64,000 nt of DNA from Trichoplusia ni (lineage: Eukaryota > Arthropoda > Insecta > Lepidoptera > Noctuidae): assembly GCF_003590095.1 (NCBI RefSeq), contig NC_039494.1:2046001-2110000 (forward strand). Direction: 5' to 3'. Position 1 is the stretch's first letter. Each line of letters begins with the position of its first letter. The position numbers and the translations under genes were made by a program. Positions 12,487-26,974 of the stretch are shown piece after piece. The notes below the pieces were generated by a model, which was not told the DNA's origin, did not search any database, and saw only the letters and a list, made by a program, of their open reading frames with translations.

Positions 12487-15400
12487 CGGCAATAACGTGT
12501 GGAATTAGGTTTTTAATCGATTTTCCCGTTTCTTGACGTACCCTTTTGTTTTATTTTGATTTTGAGATTTATTGTATTTGAAATGTACGCTCAATCACTT
12601 TTTAAATATACTATTTTTCACTAATATTCTTTAAATTATGCTTACTCACAAAAAGGTTTCACTCAAGGTATATTTAAAAAATATTCAATCACACGTTCTT
12701 AGTTAATCTGAGTTTTATCATTATAATCTGCTCTTGACGTTTAAGCGATATCTCTAGCAAAAACAACCCTCTGGTTTTTATTCCGTAACAAGACATTAAT
12801 ATTTCTTATCTTTAATATTGTTCGCTGTCTGGAGTGGCGTCCATAAATACAACCTCAAAACAAAATTGCTAGTACTTGATCTATTTGAAGACATTTCACT
12901 CTAGCTAAATATAAAAATAAGATAAAAATATTTCTATTCAACGACGTTCGAAACTCAAGATTTATACGATGACAGACGGGTGTCAATTTGCTATCTCGCA
13001 ACAATGTACTGCGTTCTATTATTTTACTTTTTAAAAGTAAATATTGTTTTTATGTTTATGCTGAATATTATTACGTTTAAAAACTTACGTACAAGTTTTA
13101 TGCAAAGAAAATTTATTTCCTGCAAGTTTAGTTGTTTTTTTATGGTACTATTAAGTTGCCTTTGAGCAGTTGCATTCAACTGTGTACACACTAATCAGAT
13201 GCTCAATGATAATCCTCATAAGCTGTGGAACTGATTACCTCAATGGCACCTACAGCTGTCGATTTGAGGTTGTACATTAACCTAGAAACCTAATCTATTA
13301 CTTGGAATTACTGATTATCATATCTACTAATGCCATTGACGAGGAACCAAACAGATTCGGCTATATTAATATTTATTATTAATGAAAATACCTAACTGCA
13401 ACTATATAATATCAATATTGCCATTTACTTTGTTTCAGGTTCAACTCTGAATGGAAGGCCCATGTACTCCAAGAGTGATCCCACGTCAATTCCATCCACC
13501 CACGGGCAATTCTCGTAATTGTATTCTTATAATTCAGCTATTGAACCGCCTTGGTGTATAACCTTTTTTATTTCTGACAAGCTGACCTCTAACAAATACC
13601 TACTGTAAGAGTTTATATTTAATTTCATCAATATGAACATTTTTTTTTATTTTGTCTTCTTGTATACTACTACTTGCTAACAATATTATCAATATTAAAA
13701 TCGGGAAAGTACCGGGAAATAAAATAATTGACAGACAAAAATAAAAATATGGTTCGATATAATATCGAAATAAAAATAATAATTAGGGTTCGTAGCTAAA
13801 GTTACCGAGTGAAAAATTACATAAGCTTTAAAAAAATATACAAGTTTCTATTTATTTTCGTTACTAACACTACGTCACGCTGGTCTATAGTTCTAATATC
13901 CATGAATATCAACAGGATTGGTTATAAGCGCCCAGAGCGGCGTAAAGAAATAGGCAACCGTGTATCACGCAGCCTGGTTTTGGTTTAGGCCTGGCCTAAT
14001 CCATTGTCAGACTGTGGATCAGAAGAGACTGTGAGGCTTATGGCTGTAGTTTCATTTCTGAAGCGTGCAGTATACGTCACATACTCCTTGGTAACTCGGT
14101 TGGACATCGAGCAAAAGTATTTTTGTTATAAAACCTCTTTGCCCATTTAGGAACCCGCCGGTACTGTGTTAAGTTTTTCACTCACGTTTGTTTCTTGAAA
14201 TACGTTGAAAAGGCCAATAAAACCAATTAAGAAATAATGAACGAAATCAAAACCGATCTTCGTTCGTGCCCATTTCTATTTGGCAAACCTACGATTGCAA
14301 TCTTATTATCCGCCGTTATATCTCGCAATAATTGGATTGTCTTTTGAGTCACAGTCCGCGACCGATAGTGCAACAAAACCGATATCTTGCAATACACCTT
14401 GTCAAACAACTTAAGCCCGCATCTCTGTCTATCTAACCCAAAAAATAGAGATGGAATATCGTCGAATCGAATTCGAATTTAGCGCGAGTATTAATACTCC
14501 GGCCTCAATATTGGAGACCAGATGTACAAAACCATTTTATTCTTTAATAGTTCGGCCTCACTCGCCTTGTTAACTTTTTAAAGTTCTTTGGAGTTTTCTT
14601 AATATAAGTTCGGCTGTTGTTTGTATTTAACAATAAGATTGTTGATTGAGTTTGCAGTGTTTATGTTTATAACAGACGAGACCCTCGTTTCCATTGAATG
14701 TATTAATCTACGAAATGCCGCTGAATTAAGGTTCGTATATATTATTCCTTAGCTTTAGGAAACCTAGGTTGTAAAGCTAGGATTGTGTTGGCAATATTGT
14801 GAGTGCTCACTTACAGAACTGGACTTAGTGTGAGTATCAGTTTTATTGTTATTATATGTTGTCGTAAGGATTTTTTGTTACGTTACAAAACGTCTCTATT
14901 TTTTGCGAGACATCTCAATGACATTCAGCAGTCTAGTTTTACACCACGTTCAGCAAATGTAATGAAAATGCATATTTAGGGTTCTCTTCCCAAAGATAAA
15001 AACACTATTATTGAGGCTTCGCTGTCTGTCTGGTAGTCCGTCATCAAGTTGTAAAATTCAAAATTTTCACAGATGACGAATTTCTGATGCCGCAATCACA
15101 AAAAAAAACGTAATAGAAACAAAATCCATATAATCTTTAAACTTCTAAAGAAAATTATCATTTTCTTTAGCCCATTTGTAGTCAGCCTCTTACTGTCGCG
15201 TTTTGTCGGTTTTTATTCGGACGTATTTGTAATGGTCACGCAATTGAACAGCTCAGAAAGTGCTGAAGTTGGCTATTGTGAAAATTCGATCGTCAAACAA
15301 GTTTAGTGTTCTAAACTAGTAACACTGGAGTTGCTTTCTTAATTTTCTCAAGCACCTTCAGTGCTGCAGAAGTAGCTCCGTCCCAATGTCTGCGCCACTT

Positions 15401-17640
15401 AGTTTCTATTACTTCAATTGTTGTGTTCAATAATAGAGCGGACGCACTCCTGAGCTAAGTATTGCAATACTTTCTATGCACAGTTGAGAGTGGCTCCAGC
15501 TGCGGTGAACGTACACAACCATTGTTCCATTACAACGGCTTGCCCACGGCACCGGCACTTATTGAACGAGAATCGAATATTGAAAATTGTAAGGTTGCTT
15601 TTATCGAAAACCTCACGTATTTTAAGTGAAAGAGTATTTTATTAGTAGTAGCTATTGCTTCGCTTGCAATTTTACTTGTTATTGAAGCTATACCTCGTTC
15701 GCGGTCCGGAGTTATTTAGTTGGTAAGACTAGGAGTTATGATTACCCAGGAGGGATGAGAGTACCCAGTCTAGATGTTTCAGTACAAATTACACTTCTCC
15801 CAAGGTTGCAGCAAACCTTGATTAGAATATTTTATAAGTGTTATTTTATTCAAATTACGTTCTATCTTGATGGACTTTCGAATACAATATTCATTTCTCT
15901 GTTATGATTTATACTGATTCCTTGATTATCTGTATATTAAGCTTATTTAACATTAAAGACCATGCGAGGCCTTGCATCTCTAAGTCAGGACATTTCTGAA
16001 AGTGAAAACTTAAAACTAGAGGCCACTCCCGCATTCTGACATTAATTTCTGTCTGAAAAGCTTCGTAATTTACAGTTTCATATTCTATTTTTTTCAGTAT
16101 TAATGAAAAGGCAAAAACTGAAATAAAAAAAAACATATCAAACAATTATTATAATTAAAAAATGATAATAGGCAGTAGGCGATAGTAGTATAGTAGATTT
16201 TTAAATTAAAACTGAATATCATATTTTAATTTACTTACATGTCTAAAATATTGTACAGATATCTGGACTTCTATATATCCCACTCACATTTTGTGTGTAT
16301 TTAGAAAAAAAAACATTTTACGCCACATAGAAGAAAAAGCTTTATTACATCCACAATGAATTCAATTTGCTCAAACATATGATGATATTTTTTTAATTAA
16401 TGCTTTCCAAGATGGGTACAAGAAAGTTAGCGAGCGTGTTTGTCATAACCGAGAAGTCATCTCGTGCCAGTTACAAAGTTTGCATGTGAACAGTTTGTTC
16501 CTTGTTGGAGACAGTACAGTTTCTTTAATCGTTCCGAGTTCTACGCGACTTGCATTTGTTTTGTCAATTATAAATTTCATTAAGTCAGATTGAGTTTGAT
16601 GTTTGTCTGCACGTGTGCTGTTTGGTAAATAGTATTTTCGTCTATCACACTTGTGTTAAAGGTGAAAATTTTTGTGCGTTTTGTTAATCGAGTATATTTG
16701 TCACCTCTGCGAGCTCAAACAGATTAAATATTTTGATTGAATAGCAGCTGAGAAGTACCTTGGATTGATAAATAGGCTACTTTTTTAGCTATAACCGAAA
16801 TTCTCGCCCATGTAACGGTGGGAAAAAACTAGTAGGAAGAAGGTAGAAAAAAAATAAGTTAGTGTTTTTCGATTTTTAATCAAAATACCTAGGCAATAAA
16901 AATTGTAAAATTAGGTCATATTTTCTTAGCTATTTACATTTTCCTAGTATCGTTAAAATAATTTTGTATAGAGCAGGCTACTTTCAGACGCTACTTTTCA
17001 TAATTTTCTCTAAAGATAGCCTTTTTCGTGTAGACTTAAGTAAATATAAGAGAATATTAAGATTCCAATTTGTACTAGCAGACGACGGATGGTAGTCGCT
17101 TAGAATAATGCTTCACATTTTAGATTAAAGCCGTAACTTACACTCGGCTATGGATATGATTAAAAGTCTAAAAGGTAGGAAGAAAATAATAATGTTAAAA
17201 ATAAAGATAAGACTAAAGTCTATATTAAAGAAAGAGATAAACGACCTGGATGGACATAACACGTCCAAAAAATAGAAGAAGCCCTATACTGGAATAAAGT
17301 GGGAGGATTAAAGACCTTTGCCATACAATGGTATTGATGGCTTAATACATAAAATAAAATAAAAACAATTACAAATTCAAACAATAGTAGTAATGCCTTA
17401 AAATGTTGGGTTTTTACACAATTTTAAGTGTATTTAATGCCAATTGATTCCTTTTATTGTCTGCCCCATGTTGGGCGCCATTAACACATTTTACGATGCA
17501 GTAAGTACTCTTTTGAGAAATGTTTTACTCGTAAGACAATTACAGTTGTTAACAGTTGTATTAAACGTTAAAAAACAGATAAATACTTACTTCAACTTAC
17601 TAGCGCCACGGTCGATGCCTGATGAACTGCAATGCATTTC
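12487..17640. other. No gene seen; AT-rich with one repeat scrap
   Basis: No supported coding exon or RNA gene. At about 14975-15060 the sequence GGGTTCTCTTCCCAAAG, followed by GCTGTCTGTCTGGTAGTCCGTC, resembles the worn end of a common lepidopteran dispersed repeat (GGTTC plus a CTGTCTGTC tract). The remainder shows only AT-rich runs. Confidence 0.4.
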
Positions 17641-17765
17641 CACGCACCAGCCAAACGTAGGTGATGTAGCACGGCGGTTAGGGTTTAGTCGTTAAGAATC
17701 TGCCACTACCAACTTCCCCAAAGAGATGCGAATCCATGAGCATTCCTCTGAGTAACCAAAAAAAG
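17641..17765 (+). repeat. Lepidopteran SINE-like repeat fragment
   Basis: The phrase GTAGCACGGCGGTTAGGGTTT, then TTAAGAATCTGCCACTACC and GGGAGTCCATGAGC-like sequence (here GCGAATCCATGAGCATTCCT), matches from memory a repeat block common in moth genomes. It is about 120 bp, noncoding and degraded. The family name is not known to me. Confidence 0.5.
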
Positions 17766-20700
17766 ATGTACCTATTTCAAACAAGCTCATATAAGCGATA
17801 AATATTGCTATTGATAAAATGAGTATTATCAGTACGCTGAATGTACCCCACGTACGACGATTGTTCACGATTAACGTAATACGTATAGATGGCGTTACCT
17901 GTCACGGACGCGCTGAGATACTTTTCTTCATGACTTAACTACCATTTTTATAACCATTTAATACACAACGCAAAGCAAACAGATGTGGGTTTTCTAAAGG
18001 CTATGCAATATTTTTGGTTCGTGTTCCCAAAAATCACTATTTTTTAGAACTCGAAATTCACAGTCGCAAAAGATCGAAACTAAATCTACTTTAATTTCAA
18101 TTCGAAAAAACAAACTTTTGTATAGCAAACTCCAAAAGAAGGGTTCCTTAATACTTTCATGAAGAATATTGGGTGAATTTTATTTTACGTGAAATGCACT
18201 CGTTTAGCTCTCACCCTGGCTTTACTGACTGCATACCAGCACCGCTTAAAATAAGACTGTAGCAATTGTGGAAACGAGATGCCGCTCTACATCATCTAGA
18301 GCACTGTCTCCCTTTCTCACCCGAACAAGTATTTTAAGACATGATAGTAAGCTCCCAGAGCGCGGCGGGTGGAAAATATCGCACTAACGCGTATTCTATT
18401 GCCTCCTTTCACTTTGGAATATTAGTCCCCTACATTGATAGACTATGCTATATTAAAATTTCAATATGTACGAAAGAGGTTCTAGCACAAAAAGGAAAGC
18501 TGTATAATCCTTTGTACGTCGAAAACCAGTAACATTTGTGTTTCCAGTGTCTCAAGATCGTATTATTTAATTTATTTCTTGTGACGACGATGTTTTCTCA
18601 TTTGTCTTTTACTCTTTGTTGTAGCTGGGATTTGTTCTTTTATGATATACTATTTGTAAAAATAAAAAGTAATGGATAGAAACATTTGAGAGTCGCCAAG
18701 CTGTTTTTTTTTTCGATCTGACATATACAGACAGACATACAGATTCCAATATTCGAATCTAGGTTTTGTAATGTTTACCTTCATCGGTTGTCAAGAGTTA
18801 TAACAACTAGTTTTACAACTTCTGAAAATCCTCATCTCCTTACTTTTTCTAAATTCATTAATTTGGAGTCATTTTTAAATGCAGTACAGACATATATTTT
18901 TTAGGGAAAAAATGTGAAGAATTTACTGTCAAATCTACTGGGTTTAATCAACAAAATGGTATGGATCATGCAGTAAAAAAAATCACCATACCTTTCATAA
19001 AACCAGCACATTTTAAAATTCACAGTTATATTTTTTATTATTTTCTAAATTCTTGATGAAATAATAAAAATGCTCGACTTTATGACTGGCCACAGCTTAC
19101 AGCAGCACGCGCAGAATATGTACTACGGACCAGGATTAAATATTACTATAAACGAAAAGAACTTAAAACGTTGTGGCATAAAAGAAACTTAGATATGATT
19201 TAAAATAACGAAACCAAATGTCCTCTAAATAGCATGTGTTTATTTAATAACAGTCTGTTCTGATTTTAAAACCATAGAAGTATGTAAAAAAAACAATAAA
19301 TTACGTTTTGTTTATTCACTTCTAAATCTGTCCATATTTTAGACATTAAATTTGTCTCGATTAGACACGAAATCAAAACGATATGCTAGCTGAAGTGTTT
19401 GATCATTTTGATTGTAACGTGGTGCAAGACACCCAAAATACCTCAACTAAGTACTTGTAAAATCTTTCCACTCTTACTTATAACTATGCAATGTCATACT
19501 AAGGCACTTTTAGCCAAGCCATCACATGCAAACTTTTCCTATATAAACCATATAACCTATTTTCAAATTATTTACGTTCACTAAGTTAGATCCATTAATT
19601 AAGATCGACGCAGATACAAAACAATTTATGCCTTCATCGGTGCCTGCTGTGACCAATTTAATTACGTAGCGAGATCGTTACCATAACAAATAGTTTGTCG
19701 ACGACACCTCTACATGGTTTATGTTTTACTTTAACCACGGTGTTATAATAGGCTGGGGCTTAGTCGAACTGTGCAGCGACTAATGGATTAAAAATGTAGT
19801 CTACTAGCTGGTTTCTTTGATCTGGGGGCCTACCTTTTGCGTTGACCTGTAAACTGTGTCATGCATAGATGGCACGTTCTTTTAATAATTGTATTCTATT
19901 TTATCTCGTTGAATACTGAAGAACAACGTGCTATGCTGTGAAGTTTGTTCGTCTGTTACTTCTTTACAGACAAAGGGTTTGGAAAGCAGTGAAGGTTGAG
20001 CGAAACAAGGTTCAAGGTTGCCCTATGTCGACTTTGAGTTTCAATAAGTGCAAAGTCGTAGGCTAATTTGAATGTACGATTTATGATTTGGGTTCTTAAT
20101 GACACAACGTCTTAAAGTAACATTATGGGAGAGAAATAAGATGACATGACAGAGAAGCTGCTCGACGCGGTGTACTGCGATGCCATGCATTATAATAATT
20201 ACTTTAAGACGTGACGAGATTCGATGATTAAGGTCCAGTCATTAATTAGACTAACATTACGAAAACTACTAAAACATATTTGTTTGTTACAGAATTAGTC
20301 CATATTGTAGTGATGTGTTCCGATTAGACACGAAATAAGAATAAAATCAAAATATTGTTATAAAATATTGATAAACAACGTAACCGTTTGCCAAACCAGG
20401 TTCGCTGGCGCAAATTCAATAAAAATATATAGTTGTATAAAACCATAAGTGAAAACGTGCTACAATACCAGTTACGTCATAATCTTACCTAAATACATAT
20501 AAACTTAAATGACTGAAAGATTTATTATAAATAAAAGCAAGTCGATAAGTTCCCTTCAGCCCATTGTAAGCCGCAGAGAGATCATTTCGTATTATTTTCA
20601 CGTTTTTATTTAACGTCACCCTCGCACTATCTTGACAACTTTATTGATACCATAAATACGTTATTTTCAGATATATCGAAAACAGATATTTCATGTTTTT

Positions 20701-21599
20701 TTTTTCTCGTCCAACGTAAATTCTTATCGTGTGTGAGATTTAGATGTTTAACTCGATAAAAAGTTGTGAGTATTGGTGTGCCAAATAATGGGAAACTTTT
20801 TCAATTTGTTTTGCTGTTGATACTTATGTTTATGCGATTTTATACTCTAATGTAATGCAAAAGGTTTCATAACTTATGCCATACAGATAAATTAAACTTT
20901 AAGATGAAATTACTTAGCAGTAGTAAATGATTGTTAATTAATATACACTGCGTTTACAAACCCGTCTTATTTATCTCATTTCTAAAAATTTTATAAGCAA
21001 TAATAGTTATAATTGAATCAGATTATTTATGGAAAAACTGAGATGCGTTGTGGTGAAACTTTTCTATCGACTCTCTCTCTGTCACGCAGAATACACTTTT
21101 TTATAGGAAGCAAAAAGTAGTTGTACATACATACATAGTAATAACATACTTCGGGATCACACGCAAAAAGAATGTAATACAATTTTTGTAAAAGAACAGC
21201 AATTTTATTAGAATTTGACATTATCTATTAGCAAAAAAGCCTATCAAGATACATTATTATAAGCATTTCACCATCTCATCTTCACCAGAAGAACTTACCT
21301 GGCGTAAGAAATAGAAGCATGCCATAGATACTTCATAAATTATACAAGTAATATCAGTCAGTGATCACTACGAGGTTGGTATAATTAATCTCGTGTCGAT
21401 GTCGCTATGCACGCTACGTCACGCGTCGATAGTTTATACCCAGCGTGACAAGCGATCTTACACATCCCTTGCTTAGTGCTAATCGTATCAGCTGTTTCGT
21501 ACTCATTAATGAGATAAATGTTTAAGTTACGACGAATATTATGTTACTTACTTTGTGATGTTTATTTCTTAATTTAAATAACTTTGGTGTAGCATAGCA
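17766..21599. other. No gene seen; diverged local repeat
   Basis: No coding exon supported. Two stretches, 19329-19385 and 20291-20345, share GTCCATATT followed about 20 bp later by CGATTAGACACGAAAT and then AATCAAAA, apparently a diverged local or dispersed duplication. A short run near 18715-18755 (TACAGACAGACATACAGATTCC) looks like another dispersed-repeat end. Confidence 0.4.
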
Positions 21600-21720
21600 T
21601 AGGATTCTTTGTCACTCGCAACTCCACCGCCTCGTCAGCTCATGATGAAGGACTCCGGTTGAGTCCGAAACTAGTCAGGTACCATAACCTGATAAATAAT
21701 CGAATAATATGACATTTTTT
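21600..21720 (+). repeat. Repeat with hammerhead-ribozyme-like core (copy 1)
   Basis: At 21642-21672 the sequence reads ATGATGA, a perfect 6-bp stem GGACTC/GAGTCC with a CGGTT loop, then GAAAC, then TAGTC. This is the order of a hammerhead core: CUGAUGA, stem II, GAAA, a minimal stem III (AC-UA-GU) and a GUC cleavage triplet. The first core base, normally C3, is A, and no good stem I partner is obvious just upstream, so this copy is probably inactive. A second diverged copy lies at 37.8 kb. Hammerheads of this minimal type are known from Penelope-like elements and retrozymes. Confidence 0.45.
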
Positions 21721-24700
21721 GTGACATTTACTATCTTTTTTCTTCTAGCCAGTGAAGGTCGTGTTTAAGGACCGTGGACCGACGGTTTCCAGAAAGCAAC
21801 GACAGAGGATGGATGCCAACTTCATAATCTTTTGCAGCTTGCATCAACCATCTGTTACCAAGATTGAGTATGTTAATGCTCTTTCTAAAAAGCCTACGGT
21901 CTGGATATCACGATGACAAATTTGTATAAAAAAGGTTTTACTAGGATGAAAAGTTATCCTATGTTCTCTTCAGGTGACCAATTAACTGTCTTTAGTTTCT
22001 CCATAATGCAGCAAAAACTGATATAACACGATTGCATTTCTTATAATAAATTTTACAAGTAGGTACATTAAAGTGAAACTGGGTTAACAGTCCACATTTC
22101 CGTCTATCAATTTTTACAACAATTCTAAAGATTATCAACTCGGCGAACTATTACAGTTTGGTCCATAAAACGCGACTGCGTGCAACCAAACTTACATTGT
22201 TGAAAATGTTTGTAGAAAACTTGAAAGGACATTGTTTACACTATATCTCTGAGATTGCTGCCATCCCGTTCAATATTATAGAATTTCAACGAAATCTTCG
22301 TGAACGAAATTGTGGTGGCTTCGCAATTCCAAATATGTACAGAACCATATCAAAATGTTTGTGTCGTGCGTCACTCTTAGGGCTGATCTGAAACGAATTT
22401 TACTTGTTTATTTTGTTGATGAAGAATTTTAATAATAGAGTTCATAATAATTGTGAGAGTCTGAAATAATAACTAAGGAAGGTACTATTTTCAATGCAGG
22501 TTTATAAAACTTCCTTCTCAACATTTTTTTTAATACACAAGAAGTCGGCAAACGGTGTGTACCGTAAAAGATGGCTGACAGAAGCTGGATGCGAGCATCT
22601 GAAGAAAAATCTCGATTTCGTACAATTGGGGAGGTCCAGGTCTGACAGTGGAAGTATATGGGTTGATGATGATGACTTAAAAAAACTTCATAGATTAAGA
22701 AGACTAAGTGTATATAGCTAACTGTAATAATACCTATCCTTGCATCAATTTACTTAATTTGAAGAAGCGTAACTCAATCCACTCGGACGTTTCACACCAG
22801 AGCTCCGTACATTGTACTTATTTAGTAAGTTAGTTCGCCACGTGCTCATAACGTTCATACGACGTCCTACATTCATAGAAGGACAGCTGAAATAACAATA
22901 ATTAAACAGAAGGAGTCTTTTTAAAGGAATTACTTGAATTTAGAAAGGCATGTTATCACGTAAGAATATATCACATATTGGAATCGTATTTTTATTGAAA
23001 TTCCTAATACCAAGGTCCCGGTGGTTGTCCTTATGCCCGCCAGACTGACACCGTCCTGAATCTCGAAAACCGAGACAGCTAGAGAGTTACAGAAGATGTA
23101 TTTTTTTACATCTAGCTTAGGCAATGGTTCATAAATTCATGAATTTGGTTGGTGACTAATTTTGTATACATTTGTATTGCTTTAACCGGTTTGTACAACT
23201 CTCGCACTTGTCCTGTATGTTTTATCTCCTTTAAGGCGTCTTGTTATGTCTTCCATAAATTTTTAAAGACAATAAATTGTTTAATCATTAATCAGTATTA
23301 ATAATAAATCATCCTTACAAAAGTTGCTATAAAAGAAAGTGAAACCCTCCTTCTAAAATATATAAAACATCGAAATTCATTCATTCATTCAATTATTCAG
23401 AAAATAATAACATATACCTTTTCATAATTGGTCGTATTATACAAAATAAACTGCGTACGTGTATTACTGGGTCTGGGTGTGAAGGTGCGGTACAAATTTC
23501 GTGCACAGCCCGTTTTCTACACTTGAATTGCAAAGACAAGAAAGTTCATTCATTAAGTGCCCGCCAATGCTCGCTCAAGTTTAGTCCCGGAATTTTAACT
23601 AAATTTCACGCCGCTGCAAATTGTAAAGTAGCTGAATGTTTTAAATTAGACTTGTTTCTTAATTGTATGTATTGCACTCTTTGAAAGGATGGGAAAAGAT
23701 TTATTTCAATGATTTTTCAGGTTTTTTGTTAGAGGCTTTTCGACAAAGGGTATCAAAATGGCAGATAATGCATAAGCTGACTTCAAAAATGCAGTTTCGG
23801 TCCATATGAATTTTTCCTTCTCTTTATTAATTTAAATTTAAATAATTTAACGAAATTATTCTAGCTAAACTGGTAACCAAACTTAACAAAAACTTCGTTT
23901 TTTTTCTTTCCATTTATAGAGATCATAATTTAATCTAAAAAGCAGAATAACTAAAATCTTACATTTACGAAGCAATAAGTCTTTAAGAAACCATTCACGA
24001 TGTTGTTTTCTGAACACATAAAATTTAAGAAGCATTTCTGTAAAAGCGCTCATATATTTAAAAATATATTTTCTGTAACAAAAGGAAGCCATAAAGCTTG
24101 CTGTTGAAAATGTACATTTGCCATTATATTCTGTTTGGTTTGCAGAGCTGACCGCTAGCGACCTCTGGCGGCCGCGGGGAGGGGACTGCAACCGGACCCA
24201 CAATGGATGCCCACATCAAAAAAAATACAGACTGAAAGGTTAGACCAAAAAAAAACGAAATCAGAGAATTACGACGACAGGCAATGTTTGAGACGATTAA
24301 CGTGAATTGAAAAAAATAATCTGATTTATATTGGACGCTTCATTTGAGTGACATCACAATTATGTGTTTGCCTGTTTGACGGCTTCCTTCTTGCCATATT
24401 TTAAAGTCATTGGTACTGGCCACTAAAAAGAACAATCGCACGAATTTTAAACTACTTATAACAAAATGTAACTACAATATTTCTTTAAACACTGGTCACA
24501 TAAAATCCAAGTTAACGTCCATATAATGTGCATTAACAACTTTAAATTCCTTTTTTCGGCGGATTTTGGTCTCGGTTTTACACTCAGCAAGATAAACATT
24601 TGGGCAGTGCCAACTTTTCTTTTACGTATAAATAAAATCCTTCACACTACTAGGTGTAAAATAGGTAGCTGATTTCAAAATACATTTGGCAAACGCTCTC

Positions 24701-24799
24701 CGGTTTTTACGCTAATCTTTTTCTACGAAACCAATAATTTTACCTCTGAAAACGTCGATTAAATTCAGGTTAATACTTCGAAACACTCAGCCTGTAAAT
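21721..24799. other. No gene seen; two weak ORFs
   Basis: Open frames at 22158-22391 and 22494-22721 (+) were examined. The second (…KRWLTEAGCEHLKKNL…) has a composition not unlike protein and could be a fossil retroelement end, but I cannot assign it. A GCGACCTCTGGCGGCCGCGG patch at about 24158 is GC-rich and unexplained. Confidence 0.3.
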
Positions 24800-24910
24800 C
24801 TAACTATCTATCTTCTATACTAACTGCTGTTCGTCAATCTCGAGAACGGCTGAACCGATTTGGCTAATTTAAGTCTTGAAATCCAGAGAAGGTTTAAAGG
24901 CCAAAAAAAC
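24800..24910 (+). mobile_element. Retroelement 3'-tail-like fragment
   Basis: The phrase CTATACTAACTGCTG, then CAATCTCGAGAACGGCTGAA and CCGATTTGGCTAATTT, resembles the 3' end of abundant lepidopteran non-LTR or Helitron-type repeats, which usually read 'TATACTAATATTATAAA…CTCGGGAACGGCTGGACCGATTTGG'. About 110 bp survive, with no coding capacity. Confidence 0.45.
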
Positions 24911-26974
24911 AATAACTACTAGTTAAAAATAATTTTAATTATGTATATAATATATATATTGATCTCTATTTACATTCACATCTCTAAATAAATTGCAGGC
25001 TTATCAGGTAAATAGGTACATACCTAGGTAGATCCATGAATACGCAGGCAAACTGCAACTCCTTAAAAAGTCCGATGTATTTATGGTCCATTACCCCGAC
25101 TATCTCGCTCACTTGCTCACTCCCTCAGCTCGTAACAAAGTGCACACTTGGAGCTTTAATTAATAGGTAATTAGCTCACCTTGTTCGCGAGCCCTCGCAG
25201 GACTCACGATCCGAACACGGCACTCGAGTTAAGAGATGTAAGATGTTCTATTGATTGAAACTTTACTGACGTATTATGTAGAATATGTATAATTATGTAA
25301 TTGAGTATAAGAATTTGCAATTTTGAGTTTAAAGAAAGATCGTTTCTTGAAGCCGATTGCTTTTCTAAATAAAATATATATCGGCCAGCAATGTTTAATT
25401 TCACTTAAAGAAAGCAATTTGTCCTTCAGATTAAAATGGATATTAGATAAGTATTTTATTCTACTAAATCAATAAAAAAATACGAAAAGGGCTAATAACG
25501 TCACATAAGTTTTTAACTAGATCGAGATCGATTTGGAGAGGGTGTCTAATAAAACACTGGACTACAAAAGTAAGTGCTAAGGACTAAATCGGTTTAAGTC
25601 AGGCAGTCAGTTGTCAGGCCGATAGAAGCAGTAAATCGGCATTCATTTACAAACATAAACTCTGAAACCCATGAAACAGCACTACCCATTTACCATTACC
25701 CACATTTCAATTCTCTACGTGACAACACAATACGTATCTGCCTCTCTGTGAAATCAATTAATTGCACGAATGCATAAACTTTGGATGCTCTAATCCTATT
25801 TAACGTCACACACGCAATTCCTAGGAAGTTGCAAGCGGAATTTCTTAACTAAAATACCATTACGCTTGGTTAGGAGTTGAATACTTTTAGCAGGAATAGT
25901 TTGAGTGCAGTGCGGTACGCTGTCACAGTCTGCCGTGACTTACATAGTCACCACACCCCACAGCAGGTTGCGTCGCCGTCATTAGCGTAACTGAGCTTTA
26001 ACGACGGTTTAGCGACTTCGCCTACGCAAAATATAGCGTGCATTAAGAAAATAATTTAAAAAGTAATTCGCAGTTTTTATAGGCTAAGGAATATGTTGTG
26101 CGTCGCGTTTTGTTATAACCAATTAATAATAGAAAGTTGTGGTCTGCTGGAGCGCCGTAAAAACAGATTACTATGCGTTTTTACTGATTGATTATAACTT
26201 TTATTACAGTATTTTATTGCTGATTTTTATCTTTTAATTGTGTAATAATAGCAAAACAAATGTGAAAGTTTTGTAGCGATTTATGCTGTCGTGTTATTTA
26301 TTAACATTTATTTTACTTATGCTATTTTGCATCGATATTTTTTACATTTAATTACTACAGATTAAGAAAAAGAAAGTGGTCGTTGCGAGACTTCCTCGTG
26401 GACTAAAGGTTCCGTACGAATAGGTTAAATATAATGCGTATAAATTAGTCACCCATTAAACTTATGATCGTAGCAACTGCTACTAAACCTTGTTTTATTA
26501 TTTCATTTTGTATTTGTTATTTGGTTGGAAACGGGCATCATCAGTGAAAACTTCAATTTAATATTATTCTTATAAAGAGACAGCTCAAGCCATGGTGTAG
26601 AGTTTGGCTCACGGCCCAAAGTAACAATGAAATAAAAAGACTCAGTTCACACTACAATAGTATTGATTTATATTGAACAAAATATATTAAGAATAAATCT
26701 GTCTGTGGATATAAATAAATATTTAGAAGGCAGCACTGAACTAACTAAGAAAAAAGATACATCAACGTTATTCCAAACCCACGCTGACTTATAGTGTACC
26801 CTTTTTGCTGCGAAAATTCCACGCTTGTCTTTATCTAAACTTATACGGTACATACTCGCACATAAAAAGATCAAAGAAATGTTTACGCTACTTAGCGAAG
26901 GAGGTTCAACGCCTCCAATCTTTGTATAGCTCATCTTCGTTTTATTTAGGCTTTCCTAAATCATTGTGTATTTA
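24911..26974. other. No gene seen
   Basis: AT-rich DNA with a CpG-richer patch at about 25910-26000. Open frames on both strands at 26668-27014 overlap each other and have no recognisable domain. Confidence 0.35.
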
